This document shows, in pieces, positions 12,040-18,447 of a stretch of DNA of 23,405 nt. Below the pieces are notes generated by a model. The model was not told the origin of the DNA. It did not search any database and saw only the letters and a program-made list of their open reading frames with translations. Numbering within the stretch: position 1 is the stretch's first letter; the number at the start of each line of letters is the position of its first letter. The stretch comes from a virus. Location of the stretch: the IMG/VR virus record IMGVR_UViG_3300037247_000580, positions 1 through 23,405 of that record; one strand, written 5' to 3'. Position numbers and translations under genes: made by a program.

Positions 12040-12519
12040 ATGGCTCAGAATCACAGTTTCGGACCCCGCTCAAACGCCCGTCTCATGACGTGTCACGACG
12101 AACTCGTCGTCATCATGTCCGCGGCGCTCGCGCTCACGCCGCCGTCGATCGACATCACGATCGTTCACGGGTTCCGCGACAAGGAACAACAGAACTCGAT
12201 CGACCCGCGATTCACAAACGCGCGCTGGCCCGCCTCCTATCACAACGCGACCGACGACGCCGGTCTCCCGCTCTCCGACGCTGTTGATTTCGCGCCCTGG
12301 ATCACGCTCCGCAACGGGAAAAAGGGAATCCCGTGGACTGACGTCAAACTGTTTTCGTTCGTCGCCGGGATCATTCAAGCCGCCGCCGCCGAGCTGGATA
12401 TTCCGATCACATGGGGCGGCGATTTCGACCGCGACGGCTCGACTGAGGATCAGACCCTCGCCGACGTCGGTCACATTCAACGAACGAACGCCCCGAAACG
12501 CCCGCCAGCGGAGGATTGA
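12040..12519 (+). CDS. Endolysin, M15-family L-alanyl-D-glutamate peptidase (putative)
   Basis: A 159-residue protein with the metal-ligand pattern of the M15 (VanY/endolysin) peptidases: His68 in ASYHN, Asp83 in DAVDFAPW and His145 in DVGHIQ. WGGDFDRDG lies between them, as in phage L-alanyl-D-glutamate endopeptidases that cut the peptide stem of peptidoglycan. The spacing between His68 and Asp83 (15) is longer than the usual short SxHxxGxAxD core, the extra residues being a Gly/Asp-rich loop. There is no signal peptide, so release requires the holin. The start at 12040 has GGAG 7 bases upstream. It is the first gene of the lysis cassette. The family assignment rests on ligand pattern, length and context. 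Confidence 0.8.
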   Translation: MAQNHSFGPRSNARLMTCHDELVVIMSAALALTPPSIDITIVHGFRDKEQQNSIDPRFTNARWPASYHNATDDAGLPLSDAVDFAPWITLRNGKKGIPWTDVKLFSFVAGIIQAAAAELDIPITWGGDFDRDGSTEDQTLADVGHIQRTNAPKRPPAED

Positions 12520-12525
12520 ATCCAC

Positions 12526-12906
12526 ATGAAACAGCTCACCGGAACTCAGAAAGGCGTCTCGATCGCCGCCGTCGTCGCTTTCCTATTCGGCGGAGGAGGG
12601 TCGCTCGTCGTCTGGGGAGCGGATCAGCGATACGCCCAGAAAGCCGACATCGACGCCCTCGGCGTCATCGTCGAGGAGAACTCCAAGGCCCAGACCGCGA
12701 CGGTCGCCTCGGTCGATGTTCTCCTGATCCAAGTTCTCGACATCGTCATCGAGGAACTGGAGAACGAGAACCGCGAGCTCGAATCTCAGGACGAACTCAC
12801 GTCGGCCGAACAGGGTCTCCTCGCCGATAATCTCCGGGCCTTAGCCGACGCCACGACCGAACGGAATTCGACTCTGTCGCGCATCCTGGCGCGGAGAGCG
12901 AATTGA
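12526..12906 (+). CDS. Membrane-anchored coiled-coil protein of lysis cassette
   Basis: A 126-residue protein with a single N-terminal membrane segment (about residues 10-31, GVSIAAVVAFLFGGGGSLVVWGA) and a long charged helix after it (LENENRELESQDELTSAEQG, then LLADNLRALADATTERNS). Its position between endolysin and holin suggests a lysis-related membrane role, such as an accessory holin or antiholin. The ATG at 12526 follows GGAGGATTGAATCCAC. It does not look like a typical two- or three-pass holin, and no family is recognised. Confidence 0.6.
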   Translation: MKQLTGTQKGVSIAAVVAFLFGGGGSLVVWGADQRYAQKADIDALGVIVEENSKAQTATVASVDVLLIQVLDIVIEELENENRELESQDELTSAEQGLLADNLRALADATTERNSTLSRILARRAN

Positions 12907-13003
12907 ATCAGGCGGGACACAGAGCGCCCCGGCGCCGTCGATCACCTCGACCTCGCCGCAAATCGCGCGCGCATGACGGACGCCGACAATCGAGAGATAT
13001 GTC

Positions 13004-13288
13004 GTGAACGACATCGTCTCACCGGACCCCGTCATCCGTTTCGCGGCCCGGCTCGATGCTTTGCGGATAATCCCGCGGGCGCTGGTCATTGTTTACTATG
13101 CCTTTTTTATGAATTTCAGTTTCTATCTCGCCGATTGGTTCATGGCCTACGATTGGACGACAGTGGAAAATCAGGCCGTGGCTCTCGCCGTGGCCGGGTT
13201 CCCGGTCGGAATTCTGGGAGTGATGACAGGCGTCCTCGGGACGCTGACGAATAACTATTTCAGGACCGGACGATCCAATGGCGGATAA
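13004..13288 (+). CDS. Holin-like membrane protein
   Basis: A 94-residue protein with two membrane segments: ALVIVYYAFFMNFSFYLADW (about residues 26-45) and VALAVAGFPVGILGVMTGVL (about 58-80). The linker between them (FMAYDWTTVENQA) and the tail TNNYFRTGRSNGG are polar. Size, two segments and position after the endolysin fit a class II type holin, the pore that releases endolysin to the periplasm. I recognise the second-helix pattern (V-AVAGFP-GI-G--TG) from holin-like proteins of other phages, from memory. The start is a GTG at 13004 with a weak ribosome site (GAGAG). The next gene follows within a few bases. Confidence 0.7.
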   Translation: MNDIVSPDPVIRFAARLDALRIIPRALVIVYYAFFMNFSFYLADWFMAYDWTTVENQAVALAVAGFPVGILGVMTGVLGTLTNNYFRTGRSNGG

Positions 13289-13291
13289 AAC

Positions 13292-13672
13292 GTGAACATT
13301 CAGGCTCTCCTCGTCGTTCTCGTTCTGGGCGGAGGGATGATCGGCGCCGGGGTCATGCTAGTCAAGGGCCAGATTGACATGAGAGTCTCCGCCGAGGTCG
13401 CCGCGACAGCCGAACGGACCCGAGCCGACCTCGCCGAACAGCAAGTCGGCCGCCTGGAAACCGCGATCGACGCCGAAAGTGAACGCCAGAAAGTGTTGAC
13501 GAGTGAACTCCAAGCCGCCCGAGACCGCGAAATCCAGACGACCGAAGTCCTTGAGGACCGAGAGCGCCTCGCCCGTCTCACTCAGGCAAAACCCGGCCTC
13601 CTCGAACGGCTGGCCCGGCGAGCGACGACTCAGGTCTGGGAGGAGATCGAGGTCGAATCCCGTGAAAACTAG
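13292..13672 (+). CDS. Inner-membrane spanin (Rz-like i-spanin)
   Basis: A 126-residue protein with an N-terminal membrane segment (ALLVVLVLGGGMIGAGVMLV, residues 5-24) followed by a long charged helix (about 30-110, AEVAATAERTRADLAEQQVG, then QKVLTSELQAARDREIQTTE). This is the layout of Rz-type i-spanins: an inner-membrane anchor and a periplasmic coiled coil that joins an outer-membrane lipoprotein to fuse the membranes in the last step of lysis. The GTG start at 13292 follows the holin stop by 3 bases. The following lipoprotein gene overlaps its stop codon by 11 bases, the classic Rz/Rz1 arrangement. Confidence 0.75.
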   Translation: MNIQALLVVLVLGGGMIGAGVMLVKGQIDMRVSAEVAATAERTRADLAEQQVGRLETAIDAESERQKVLTSELQAARDREIQTTEVLEDRERLARLTQAKPGLLERLARRATTQVWEEIEVESREN

Positions 13673-14009
13673 CGTGGCGACGCTTGTTTCGCTCGCGGCG
13701 CTTTCTGGCTGTTCTCTGTTCGGGACCCAACAGCCCGACGTCAACATCATCGAACGGCCGGTCCCGGTCGTTTGCGACACATCGGCCAGGCCGGACGCGC
13801 TCGATCTCAAGGACACGCCGCCGACGCTCGTCATGGACACGAGCGAGGTCTGGGGATATTGGTTCGACTCCGAGCTGTATGCGGCGCTGGCGGAGAATCT
13901 CCAAGCGATGCGGGCGTGGATGACTCAAAGCCGCGCGATCCGCGCCAAGCTCGTCGCGTGTATCGACGAACACAACGATCTCGTTCGGGAGACTCCGCTG
14001 GCTGAGTGA
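13662..14009 (+). CDS. Outer-membrane lipoprotein spanin (Rz1-like o-spanin)
   Basis: A 115-residue protein. I place the start at the GTG at 13662, which gives a clean lipoprotein signal: MKTSVATLVSLAALSGC with lipobox LSGC (residues 14-17) and Cys17 as lipid anchor. The longer frame from 13503 has an Arg/Ser-rich extension lying wholly over the i-spanin gene. The mature part is Pro-rich at its start (IIERPVPVVC) and ends in a helical segment (LAENLQAMRAWMTQSRAIRA). Many small o-spanins are shorter, so this is a longer, partly helical version. It overlaps the i-spanin gene by 11 bases. Confidence 0.75.
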   Translation: MKTSVATLVSLAALSGCSLFGTQQPDVNIIERPVPVVCDTSARPDALDLKDTPPTLVMDTSEVWGYWFDSELYAALAENLQAMRAWMTQSRAIRAKLVACIDEHNDLVRETPLAE

Positions 14010-14106
14010 AACTTGGCCGGGGAGAGGTCGTCGGCGTCGTTGCCAGCTTTGCGTCGGCGTCGGCGGCTTTTTCGGCGTCGTGTCGTTCCGTGTTACTATC
14101 CGCGGC

Positions 14107-14412
14107 ATGGAATACCGGCCCGGACTGTTCCGCTCGTGGCGCCCGCTTTTGTGGATCATGCTCGCGACCGTGGCGTTTTATGCTTACGCTTTCGCAACCT
14201 GGCCGCTCGTCATGTCGGCGATTTTCGCCGTCGCCGCTGGTCTCCTCCTGTCGTTCGGAGTCGGCTCGTGGCGGAAAAACCGACTGGGCGCGCTCCGCGA
14301 GGACAGGGAGTTCGCCGAAATGATCCGGCGCGAACAGTTCGAGGAGGACCTCCGAGAACAGGCCGAGGCCCGGCGCGATTCACTCAACGAGACAGGAGAC
14401 CCCGATGGCTGA
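14107..14412 (+). CDS. Small two-pass membrane protein, unknown
   Basis: A 101-residue protein with two hydrophobic stretches: LLWIMLATVAFYAYAFA and LVMSAIFAVAAGLLLSFGV, after a basic N-terminus (MEYRPGLFRSWRP). The tail is charged (REDREFAEMIRREQFEEDLR). The tail and start of the next gene overlap (ATGGCTGA). I prefer the ATG at 14107 to the GTG at 14080. No ribosome site is seen at either, and a TGTTACTAT -10-like element at 14091-14099 would place transcription start near 14106, so leaderless translation is possible. No family is recognised. It could be another holin/antiholin or a membrane protein unrelated to lysis. Confidence 0.55.
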   Translation: MEYRPGLFRSWRPLLWIMLATVAFYAYAFATWPLVMSAIFAVAAGLLLSFGVGSWRKNRLGALREDREFAEMIRREQFEEDLREQAEARRDSLNETGDPDG

Positions 14413-14725
14413 CCGCAAGCCGAGAACCGACGAACAGAAACAACGCCGAAAGGACCGCGACCGCGAACGCCGAGGCGAGCTGGCTCAGACGCCGCCCGCG
14501 CCGAAACCGGCCGGGGTCCCGATCCCCGCCCTCAAGGTTCAGCGAATGGGGAAAATGTTCCGGATCGCTTACGCCGAGACCCGCAATCTCGCGAAATTCA
14601 ATTCGGGCGAACCCGTGGACGGCGGCGGATATGAGGACGACGTGACCGCACAAATCGAGCTCCAGAAAATAATCGGCGAACAAGGGCCGACACTCGATTC
14701 GGAGGAGGAGGGCGTCGGCCCGTGA
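14405..14725 (+). CDS. Hypothetical basic/charged protein
   Basis: A 106-residue protein with a strongly charged N-terminus (RKPRTDEQKQRRKDRDRERR) and a Pro-rich linker, followed by a short possible fold (VQRMGKMFRIAYAETRNLAK) and an acidic tail (DSEEEGVGP). It starts with ATG overlapping the upstream stop and ends in a GTGA overlap with the next gene, so it is coupled to both. No family is recognised. The composition suggests a mostly disordered adaptor; nothing proves a role. Confidence 0.55.
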   Translation: MADRKPRTDEQKQRRKDRDRERRGELAQTPPAPKPAGVPIPALKVQRMGKMFRIAYAETRNLAKFNSGEPVDGGGYEDDVTAQIELQKIIGEQGPTLDSEEEGVGP

Positions 14726-15351
14726 GGACAGACGGAACGCCGGACGACTATTCCGCCGACGACGTTCGCCAGTATTACGACGAGAAACTCCGACACCGCG
14801 AGGAGGTCATCCCGTGGCTGATCGGCGCGTGGATCGTTTTCATCGTGATCGCTGTCGGCGCGTTCGGCTGGCGCGTGGCGTTCGGCCAGGAGCCGGTCCC
14901 GTTCGAGGAACCGTGTCAGACCGGGAGCTGTACGGTTTACAATCAGGCGCTCGTCTGGAGTCTGACCGGAGACGATCGGACGTTTCGCTGGACTCAGAAC
15001 GCGAACGACGTCGCGACGATGGCGCTGTTCTATGAACTCCAGCTCCTCGAATTCCCGCCGAAAAGTCCACAGGTCCCGATTTTCACGGCCGAACTCCCCG
15101 AGCCGATGACGTCTCAGGTCTGGACCCCGAACCGCGCCGGAGTCTATTTCCTCAAAGTCCGCGCCTGTCGGACCGACATTGTTCAGGACGGGAGCGAGCC
15201 GGATTCCGAACAGCGGCCCGATCAGTCGTGGGTCCTTTGTTCAATCTGGGCCACGTCGATCGACCCGACATTCACAGACCCGACGGCGTATCCTCGCGGG
15301 TTCATCATTCTCGCCCAGCTCGCGCCGGCGACCGGCGGAGGGATCGAATAG
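14722..15351 (+). CDS. Single-pass membrane protein with Cys-containing extracytoplasmic domain
   Basis: A 209-residue protein starting at the GTG at 14722. A 37-residue charged cytoplasmic head is followed by one membrane segment (WLIGAWIVFIVIAVGAFGW, about residues 32-50) and a domain of about 150 residues with four Cys in two clusters (EPCQTGSCTVYN and KVRACRTDIV...WVLCSIWA). These suggest disulphides outside the cytoplasm. The domain has beta-like runs (GVYFLKVRAC, WVLCSIWATSIDPTFTDPTA). Its role is unknown. Genes in this position, between lysis and packaging, often include superinfection-exclusion or virion-adsorption factors, but there is no direct evidence here. Confidence 0.6.
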   Translation: MRTDGTPDDYSADDVRQYYDEKLRHREEVIPWLIGAWIVFIVIAVGAFGWRVAFGQEPVPFEEPCQTGSCTVYNQALVWSLTGDDRTFRWTQNANDVATMALFYELQLLEFPPKSPQVPIFTAELPEPMTSQVWTPNRAGVYFLKVRACRTDIVQDGSEPDSEQRPDQSWVLCSIWATSIDPTFTDPTAYPRGFIILAQLAPATGGGIE

Positions 15352-15360
15352 GAGATCACG

Positions 15361-15681
15361 ATGGCGAAAGTCAAACAGAAAAAACTCACAGTCGATCCGA
15401 CGACGGCGGCGGACGCTTGGGACTGGTATCAGCGCGACACGGCTCCGGACCTTGACGTCTGGCTCGCCTCGATCGACGCTGGCGACGAGACCCCATTCGC
15501 AACAACGACGATCCCCGAGGCTCAGATTCCGGCCGTCGAGGGACAGTTCGATTTCGCTGTCGTCCAAAAGGACAACGCCGGAAACGAAAGCGACCCGGCG
15601 AGTTTTCCAGGCTGGGCCGCGGTCCCTTTAGATTTGAGTCCGCCGCCCCCGGCGACGGGCGGCCAGATCGTTCCCGTCTGA
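15361..15681 (+). CDS. Small fibronectin-III-like protein
   Basis: A 106-residue protein that looks like a single Ig/fibronectin type III-like beta-sandwich: KKLTVDPTTAADAWDWYQRD, then DVWLASIDAG, then FDFAVVQKDNAGNESDPASF. The motif VxxKDxAGNESxPxx is characteristic of Fn3-like modules in phage and bacterial surface proteins. The C-terminus is Pro-rich. The start has a ribosome site GGAGATCACG and the gene follows the upstream one by 9 bases. Whether it is part of the virion or binds host surface carbohydrate is inference. Confidence 0.6.
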   Translation: MAKVKQKKLTVDPTTAADAWDWYQRDTAPDLDVWLASIDAGDETPFATTTIPEAQIPAVEGQFDFAVVQKDNAGNESDPASFPGWAAVPLDLSPPPPATGGQIVPV

Positions 15682-15752
15682 TACTGTACGCCGTGGCCGC
15701 GATTGTGCTGATCGTCGTCCTCGTGTCCCGCTGTCAACAATAGGAGATCGCC

Positions 15753-15893
15753 ATGTTCGGACTTGACCTCACGACTTTAATCACGGGAATCCTGATCGGC
15801 CTCGTTCTCGTTCAACTGTATCCGCCGAGCGCGCGGATCGGCGCGTGGATTGTGACTCAGGTCAAGGCGATGATTGCCAGGGTCCGCGGATAA
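15753..15893 (+). CDS. Short hydrophobic peptide, 46 residues
   Basis: The frame from the ATG at 15753 has a GGAG ribosome site (taggagatcgccATG) and encodes 46 residues with one membrane-spanning stretch (LTTLITGILIGLVLVQLY, residues 6-23) and a basic amphipathic C-terminus (VKAMIARVRG). The stop TAA overlaps the next ATG (TAATG). Nothing identifies its function. Good ribosome site and coupling make it more than a random frame. It was found by reading the gap between 15681 and 15997. Confidence 0.55.
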   Translation: MFGLDLTTLITGILIGLVLVQLYPPSARIGAWIVTQVKAMIARVRG

Positions 15894-16000
15894 TGCGAAA
15901 AGCGATCTGGATCGCCGTCGGCTTAATCGTTCTCGGAATCGCTTTTCTGTTGTTGTTCGCTTTCCTCGGTCTCGTGATGGGACCGGGTTTCGATCCGTGA
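15893..16000 (+). CDS. Short hydrophobic peptide, 35 residues
   Basis: This 35-residue peptide (opening MRKAIWIAVGLIVLGIAF) is almost one membrane segment after a two-residue basic start. It is coupled through TAATG to the 46-residue peptide upstream, and its stop overlaps the RusA-like gene start (GTGA at 15997-16000). The two peptides in series could be a pair of membrane components or a holin/antiholin-like module, but no family is recognised. Confidence 0.5.
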   Translation: MRKAIWIAVGLIVLGIAFLLLFAFLGLVMGPGFDP

Positions 16001-16479
16001 CCGACGAGATCGCGAGAGCCGTGGCGGGAACGGCGTCCCGTTTTTATGACATAGCGCCGACGCCGAAACCCCGGATGACGCGCCGAGACAAGTGGAAACC
16101 GTCCGACGCGGCGCTGAGATATTTCGCCTTTCGAGACGCGGTCGGCTGGGCGAAAATCGAACTCCCGGCTGACTTTTTCCATGTCGTGTTTCTGATTCAG
16201 GTCCCGCCCAGCTGGAGCCGAAAAAAACGAACCGAACACATCGGCCAGCCTCACACTCAAACGCCCGACGCCGACAATCTCGTGAAAGGACTGATCGACG
16301 CCGTGTATCGCGACGCCGACGACGCTCACGTCTGGAACTATGCGACGACGAAACTCTGGTCCGGAATGTCCGGACTCGTGATCTCGGAGACATGGTTTCC
16401 GTTCTGGGAGCTGCCCGTCGATTTGCCGACACTGGTCCGAGGGACCTTTTCCACGATAGACTCCGACCCAGACGTGTGA
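15997..16479 (+). CDS. RusA-like Holliday-junction resolvase
   Basis: A 160-residue protein starting at the GTG at 15997, which overlaps the upstream stop; the longer frame from 15874 lies over the small membrane peptide. The pattern PTPKPRMTRRDKW, then FRDAV, then FLIQVPPSWSRKKR, then TPDADNLVKGLIDAV with YRDADDAHVW matches the RusA family of endonucleases. These are small homodimeric enzymes that cut four-way DNA junctions with metal-binding Asp residues (the DADN and D-DD motif). Size is near the usual 120-150. Position just before the terminase genes fits a role in trimming branched DNA before packaging. Confidence 0.8.
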   Translation: MTDEIARAVAGTASRFYDIAPTPKPRMTRRDKWKPSDAALRYFAFRDAVGWAKIELPADFFHVVFLIQVPPSWSRKKRTEHIGQPHTQTPDADNLVKGLIDAVYRDADDAHVWNYATTKLWSGMSGLVISETWFPFWELPVDLPTLVRGTFSTIDSDPDV

Positions 16480-16498
16480 GACGCCAAAGGACGCCGTG

Positions 16499-17020
16499 AT
16501 GGCCGCCGCCCCGCCGAACGAACAAAAACAGGACGACATCAACGCGCGCGCGCATCCAGGGCGCGTTTCAAAACTCGTCCCGATGAATCTCGTTCGGTTC
16601 CTCGAACTCCTCCGCCACAATGGAAACGTCTCGATGTCCGCGCGGATCATCGGCTGGAGCCGCTCGACGGTTTACGCTTTCGCCGGGAAAAATCCGAGCT
16701 TTCGGGAGGCGATGCGCGAGGCGATGGTCGAGGGCCGAGAACTCCTCGTCGGCGAGGGATGGCGGCGCGCTTATGAGTGGACGGAATTCAAGGATTCGAG
16801 CGGGACGAAACACGTCAAGCCGCCGTCCGACCGCCTCCTCGGCCAGCTTATCGGCGGATATTTCCCCGAGTTCAAGCCGGGCCGGGGCGAGGAGATTCCG
16901 AGCGACGATCTCCTCCCGGCGTCGGCTGACTTGACGCTCCTCGACGATCACGAGCTGGAGGCGCTCGAAAGGATACTCGTCAAAGCGGGCGCCGATGAAT
17001 CCGGCCCTCGCGAGAGTTAG
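16499..17020 (+). CDS. Terminase small subunit (putative)
   Basis: A 173-residue protein (174 if the GTG at 16496 is used; the ATG at 16499 has AAAGG 8 bases upstream). The N-terminal domain has a helix-turn-helix (about residues 32-76): LVRFLELLRHNGNVSMSARI, then IGWSRSTVYAFAGKNPSFRE, then AMREAMVEGRELL. This fold in a small protein directly before the large terminase is the mark of small terminase subunits that recognise the packaging start site. The middle has KPPSDRLLGQLIGGYFPEF and the C-terminus ends in a helix that may contact the large subunit. It overlaps the large subunit gene by 26 bases, as is usual. Confidence 0.8.
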   Translation: MAAAPPNEQKQDDINARAHPGRVSKLVPMNLVRFLELLRHNGNVSMSARIIGWSRSTVYAFAGKNPSFREAMREAMVEGRELLVGEGWRRAYEWTEFKDSSGTKHVKPPSDRLLGQLIGGYFPEFKPGRGEEIPSDDLLPASADLTLLDDHELEALERILVKAGADESGPRES

Positions 17021-18446
17021 GGCCGAGCGCGCCCGACGCGGTCTCGGTCTCCATGACTTTATTCGCGAGGCGTGGCCGTTCGTCGATCCGGTCGAGGGCG
17101 TGTTCGGACGCTACACGCGAACCCTCGCGTGGGTCCTCGAACAAGTTCTCAAAGGACGAATCCGCCGGCTGATTATCAACGTCCCGCCGGGACACATGAA
17201 ATCGCTCACGGTCTCGGTTTTCTGGCCCGCTTGGGCGTGGCTCATGAGGCCCGAGGTCCGGTTCGCGTTCACGTCATACCGGGGCGACCTCGCTCTCCGC
17301 GACGCCGACCGATCCCGCGATCTCATTCGCTCGTCGTTTTATCAGGACCTCCTCCTCGGCCGCCCGCAACAGTGGAACCTCCTCCGCGCCGGACAGGACA
17401 CGAAAACCCGGTTCGCGAACACGGAGGGCGGTTATCGTTTCAGCTCGGCGGTCGCTGGGATCATGGGCGAGGGCGGCGACATCGTCGTCCTCGATGACCC
17501 TCACAACGTCGAACAGGCCGAGAGCGACAACGTCCGCGACGAGACCGTGAGAAAAATCCGCCTGGCGCTCCCGACGCGCGTTCGATCCAAGGACGGCGCG
17601 ATCGTCGTCATCATGCAACGACTCCACGAAAAGGATCTGACCGGAATTTTTCTCGACGAGGAGGGCGAGCTGTGGACTCACCTGTGTCTCCCCGCGCGAT
17701 TCGAGACCGATCATCCGTATCCGTGTCCGTTCGACTGGCGAACGAAACCGGGCGAGCTGTTGTTCCCCGAATTGTTCCCCGTGGAACGTCTCAACGAATT
17801 GACGATCGGCCTCACGGAATACGGCGAGGCCGGACAGTTACAACAGCGCCCGCATCCTCGCGAGGGCGGCATGATGAAAAAGGCCGATTTTAATGTCATC
17901 GACGCGGGCGAGGTTCCAGCTGGAGGAACGATTGTTCGCGGCTGGGACTTGGCGGCGACCTCCTCGACCGACCCGAACGCAAAGCGCGCGGCGTGGACTG
18001 TCGGTTTGCGTTTGCGCTACGTTAAGCGGAAACTTTACATCGAGGACGTGGTTCGTCTCCGTGGCTCCCCGCATCAAGTTCGGACAACAATGAGAACAGC
18101 GGCGGATCACGACGGAAAGGTCGTCATAATCGACTTTCCGCAGGACCCCGGACAGGCGGGAAAGTCACAGGCTCAGGACATCGCGGCCGACTTTCCCGAT
18201 CGTCGAATTTACTATTCGCCAGAATCAGGCGAAAAGTCTGTTCGCGCCGAGGCTCCAGCGGCTCAGGTCGAGGCGGGAAATGTTTTTCTCGTCCGTGGCG
18301 CCTGGAATGGTGTTTTTCTGGACGAGGCTTGCGCCTTTCCGGGGTCATCATTCTCCGATCAAGTGGACGCCTTTTCGCGGGCGTACCATCGGGCCGTGAG
18401 ACAGCCGCGCCGACCTCGATCGGGAGCCATCAAGGGAGCCGCGTGA
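16995..18446 (+). CDS. Terminase large subunit
   Basis: A 483-residue packaging motor and nuclease. ATPase: a PPGHMKS Walker A-type loop (residues 64-70) and a DIVVLDDPH Walker B (162-170), then an IVVIMQRLHE coupling motif (203-212). The C-terminal RNase H-like nuclease has RGWDLA with Asp318, a second acidic site IIDFPQDPGQAGK with Asp380 and a third acidic residue at about Asp458 (DQVDAFSRAY). This is the complete domain order of a headful or site-specific packaging terminase, with full length. It drives genome translocation into the prohead at the portal. The ATG at 16995 overlaps the small subunit; the portal gene follows one base after the stop. Confidence 0.95.
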   Translation: MNPALARVRAERARRGLGLHDFIREAWPFVDPVEGVFGRYTRTLAWVLEQVLKGRIRRLIINVPPGHMKSLTVSVFWPAWAWLMRPEVRFAFTSYRGDLALRDADRSRDLIRSSFYQDLLLGRPQQWNLLRAGQDTKTRFANTEGGYRFSSAVAGIMGEGGDIVVLDDPHNVEQAESDNVRDETVRKIRLALPTRVRSKDGAIVVIMQRLHEKDLTGIFLDEEGELWTHLCLPARFETDHPYPCPFDWRTKPGELLFPELFPVERLNELTIGLTEYGEAGQLQQRPHPREGGMMKKADFNVIDAGEVPAGGTIVRGWDLAATSSTDPNAKRAAWTVGLRLRYVKRKLYIEDVVRLRGSPHQVRTTMRTAADHDGKVVIIDFPQDPGQAGKSQAQDIAADFPDRRIYYSPESGEKSVRAEAPAAQVEAGNVFLVRGAWNGVFLDEACAFPGSSFSDQVDAFSRAYHRAVRQPRRPRSGAIKGAA

Positions 18447-18447
18447 A

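Noticed and set aside
14013-14645. 210-residue plus-strand frame overlapping 14107-14412 and 14405-14725
   Set aside because: Extreme Arg/Pro composition, no ribosome site, and the overlapped frames show membrane segments and start-stop coupling.
15862-16650. 262-residue minus-strand frame opposite the RusA and small terminase genes
   Set aside because: Arg/Ser/Gly-rich composition without motif or ribosome site, lying opposite two well-supported genes; a shadow of high-GC codon use.
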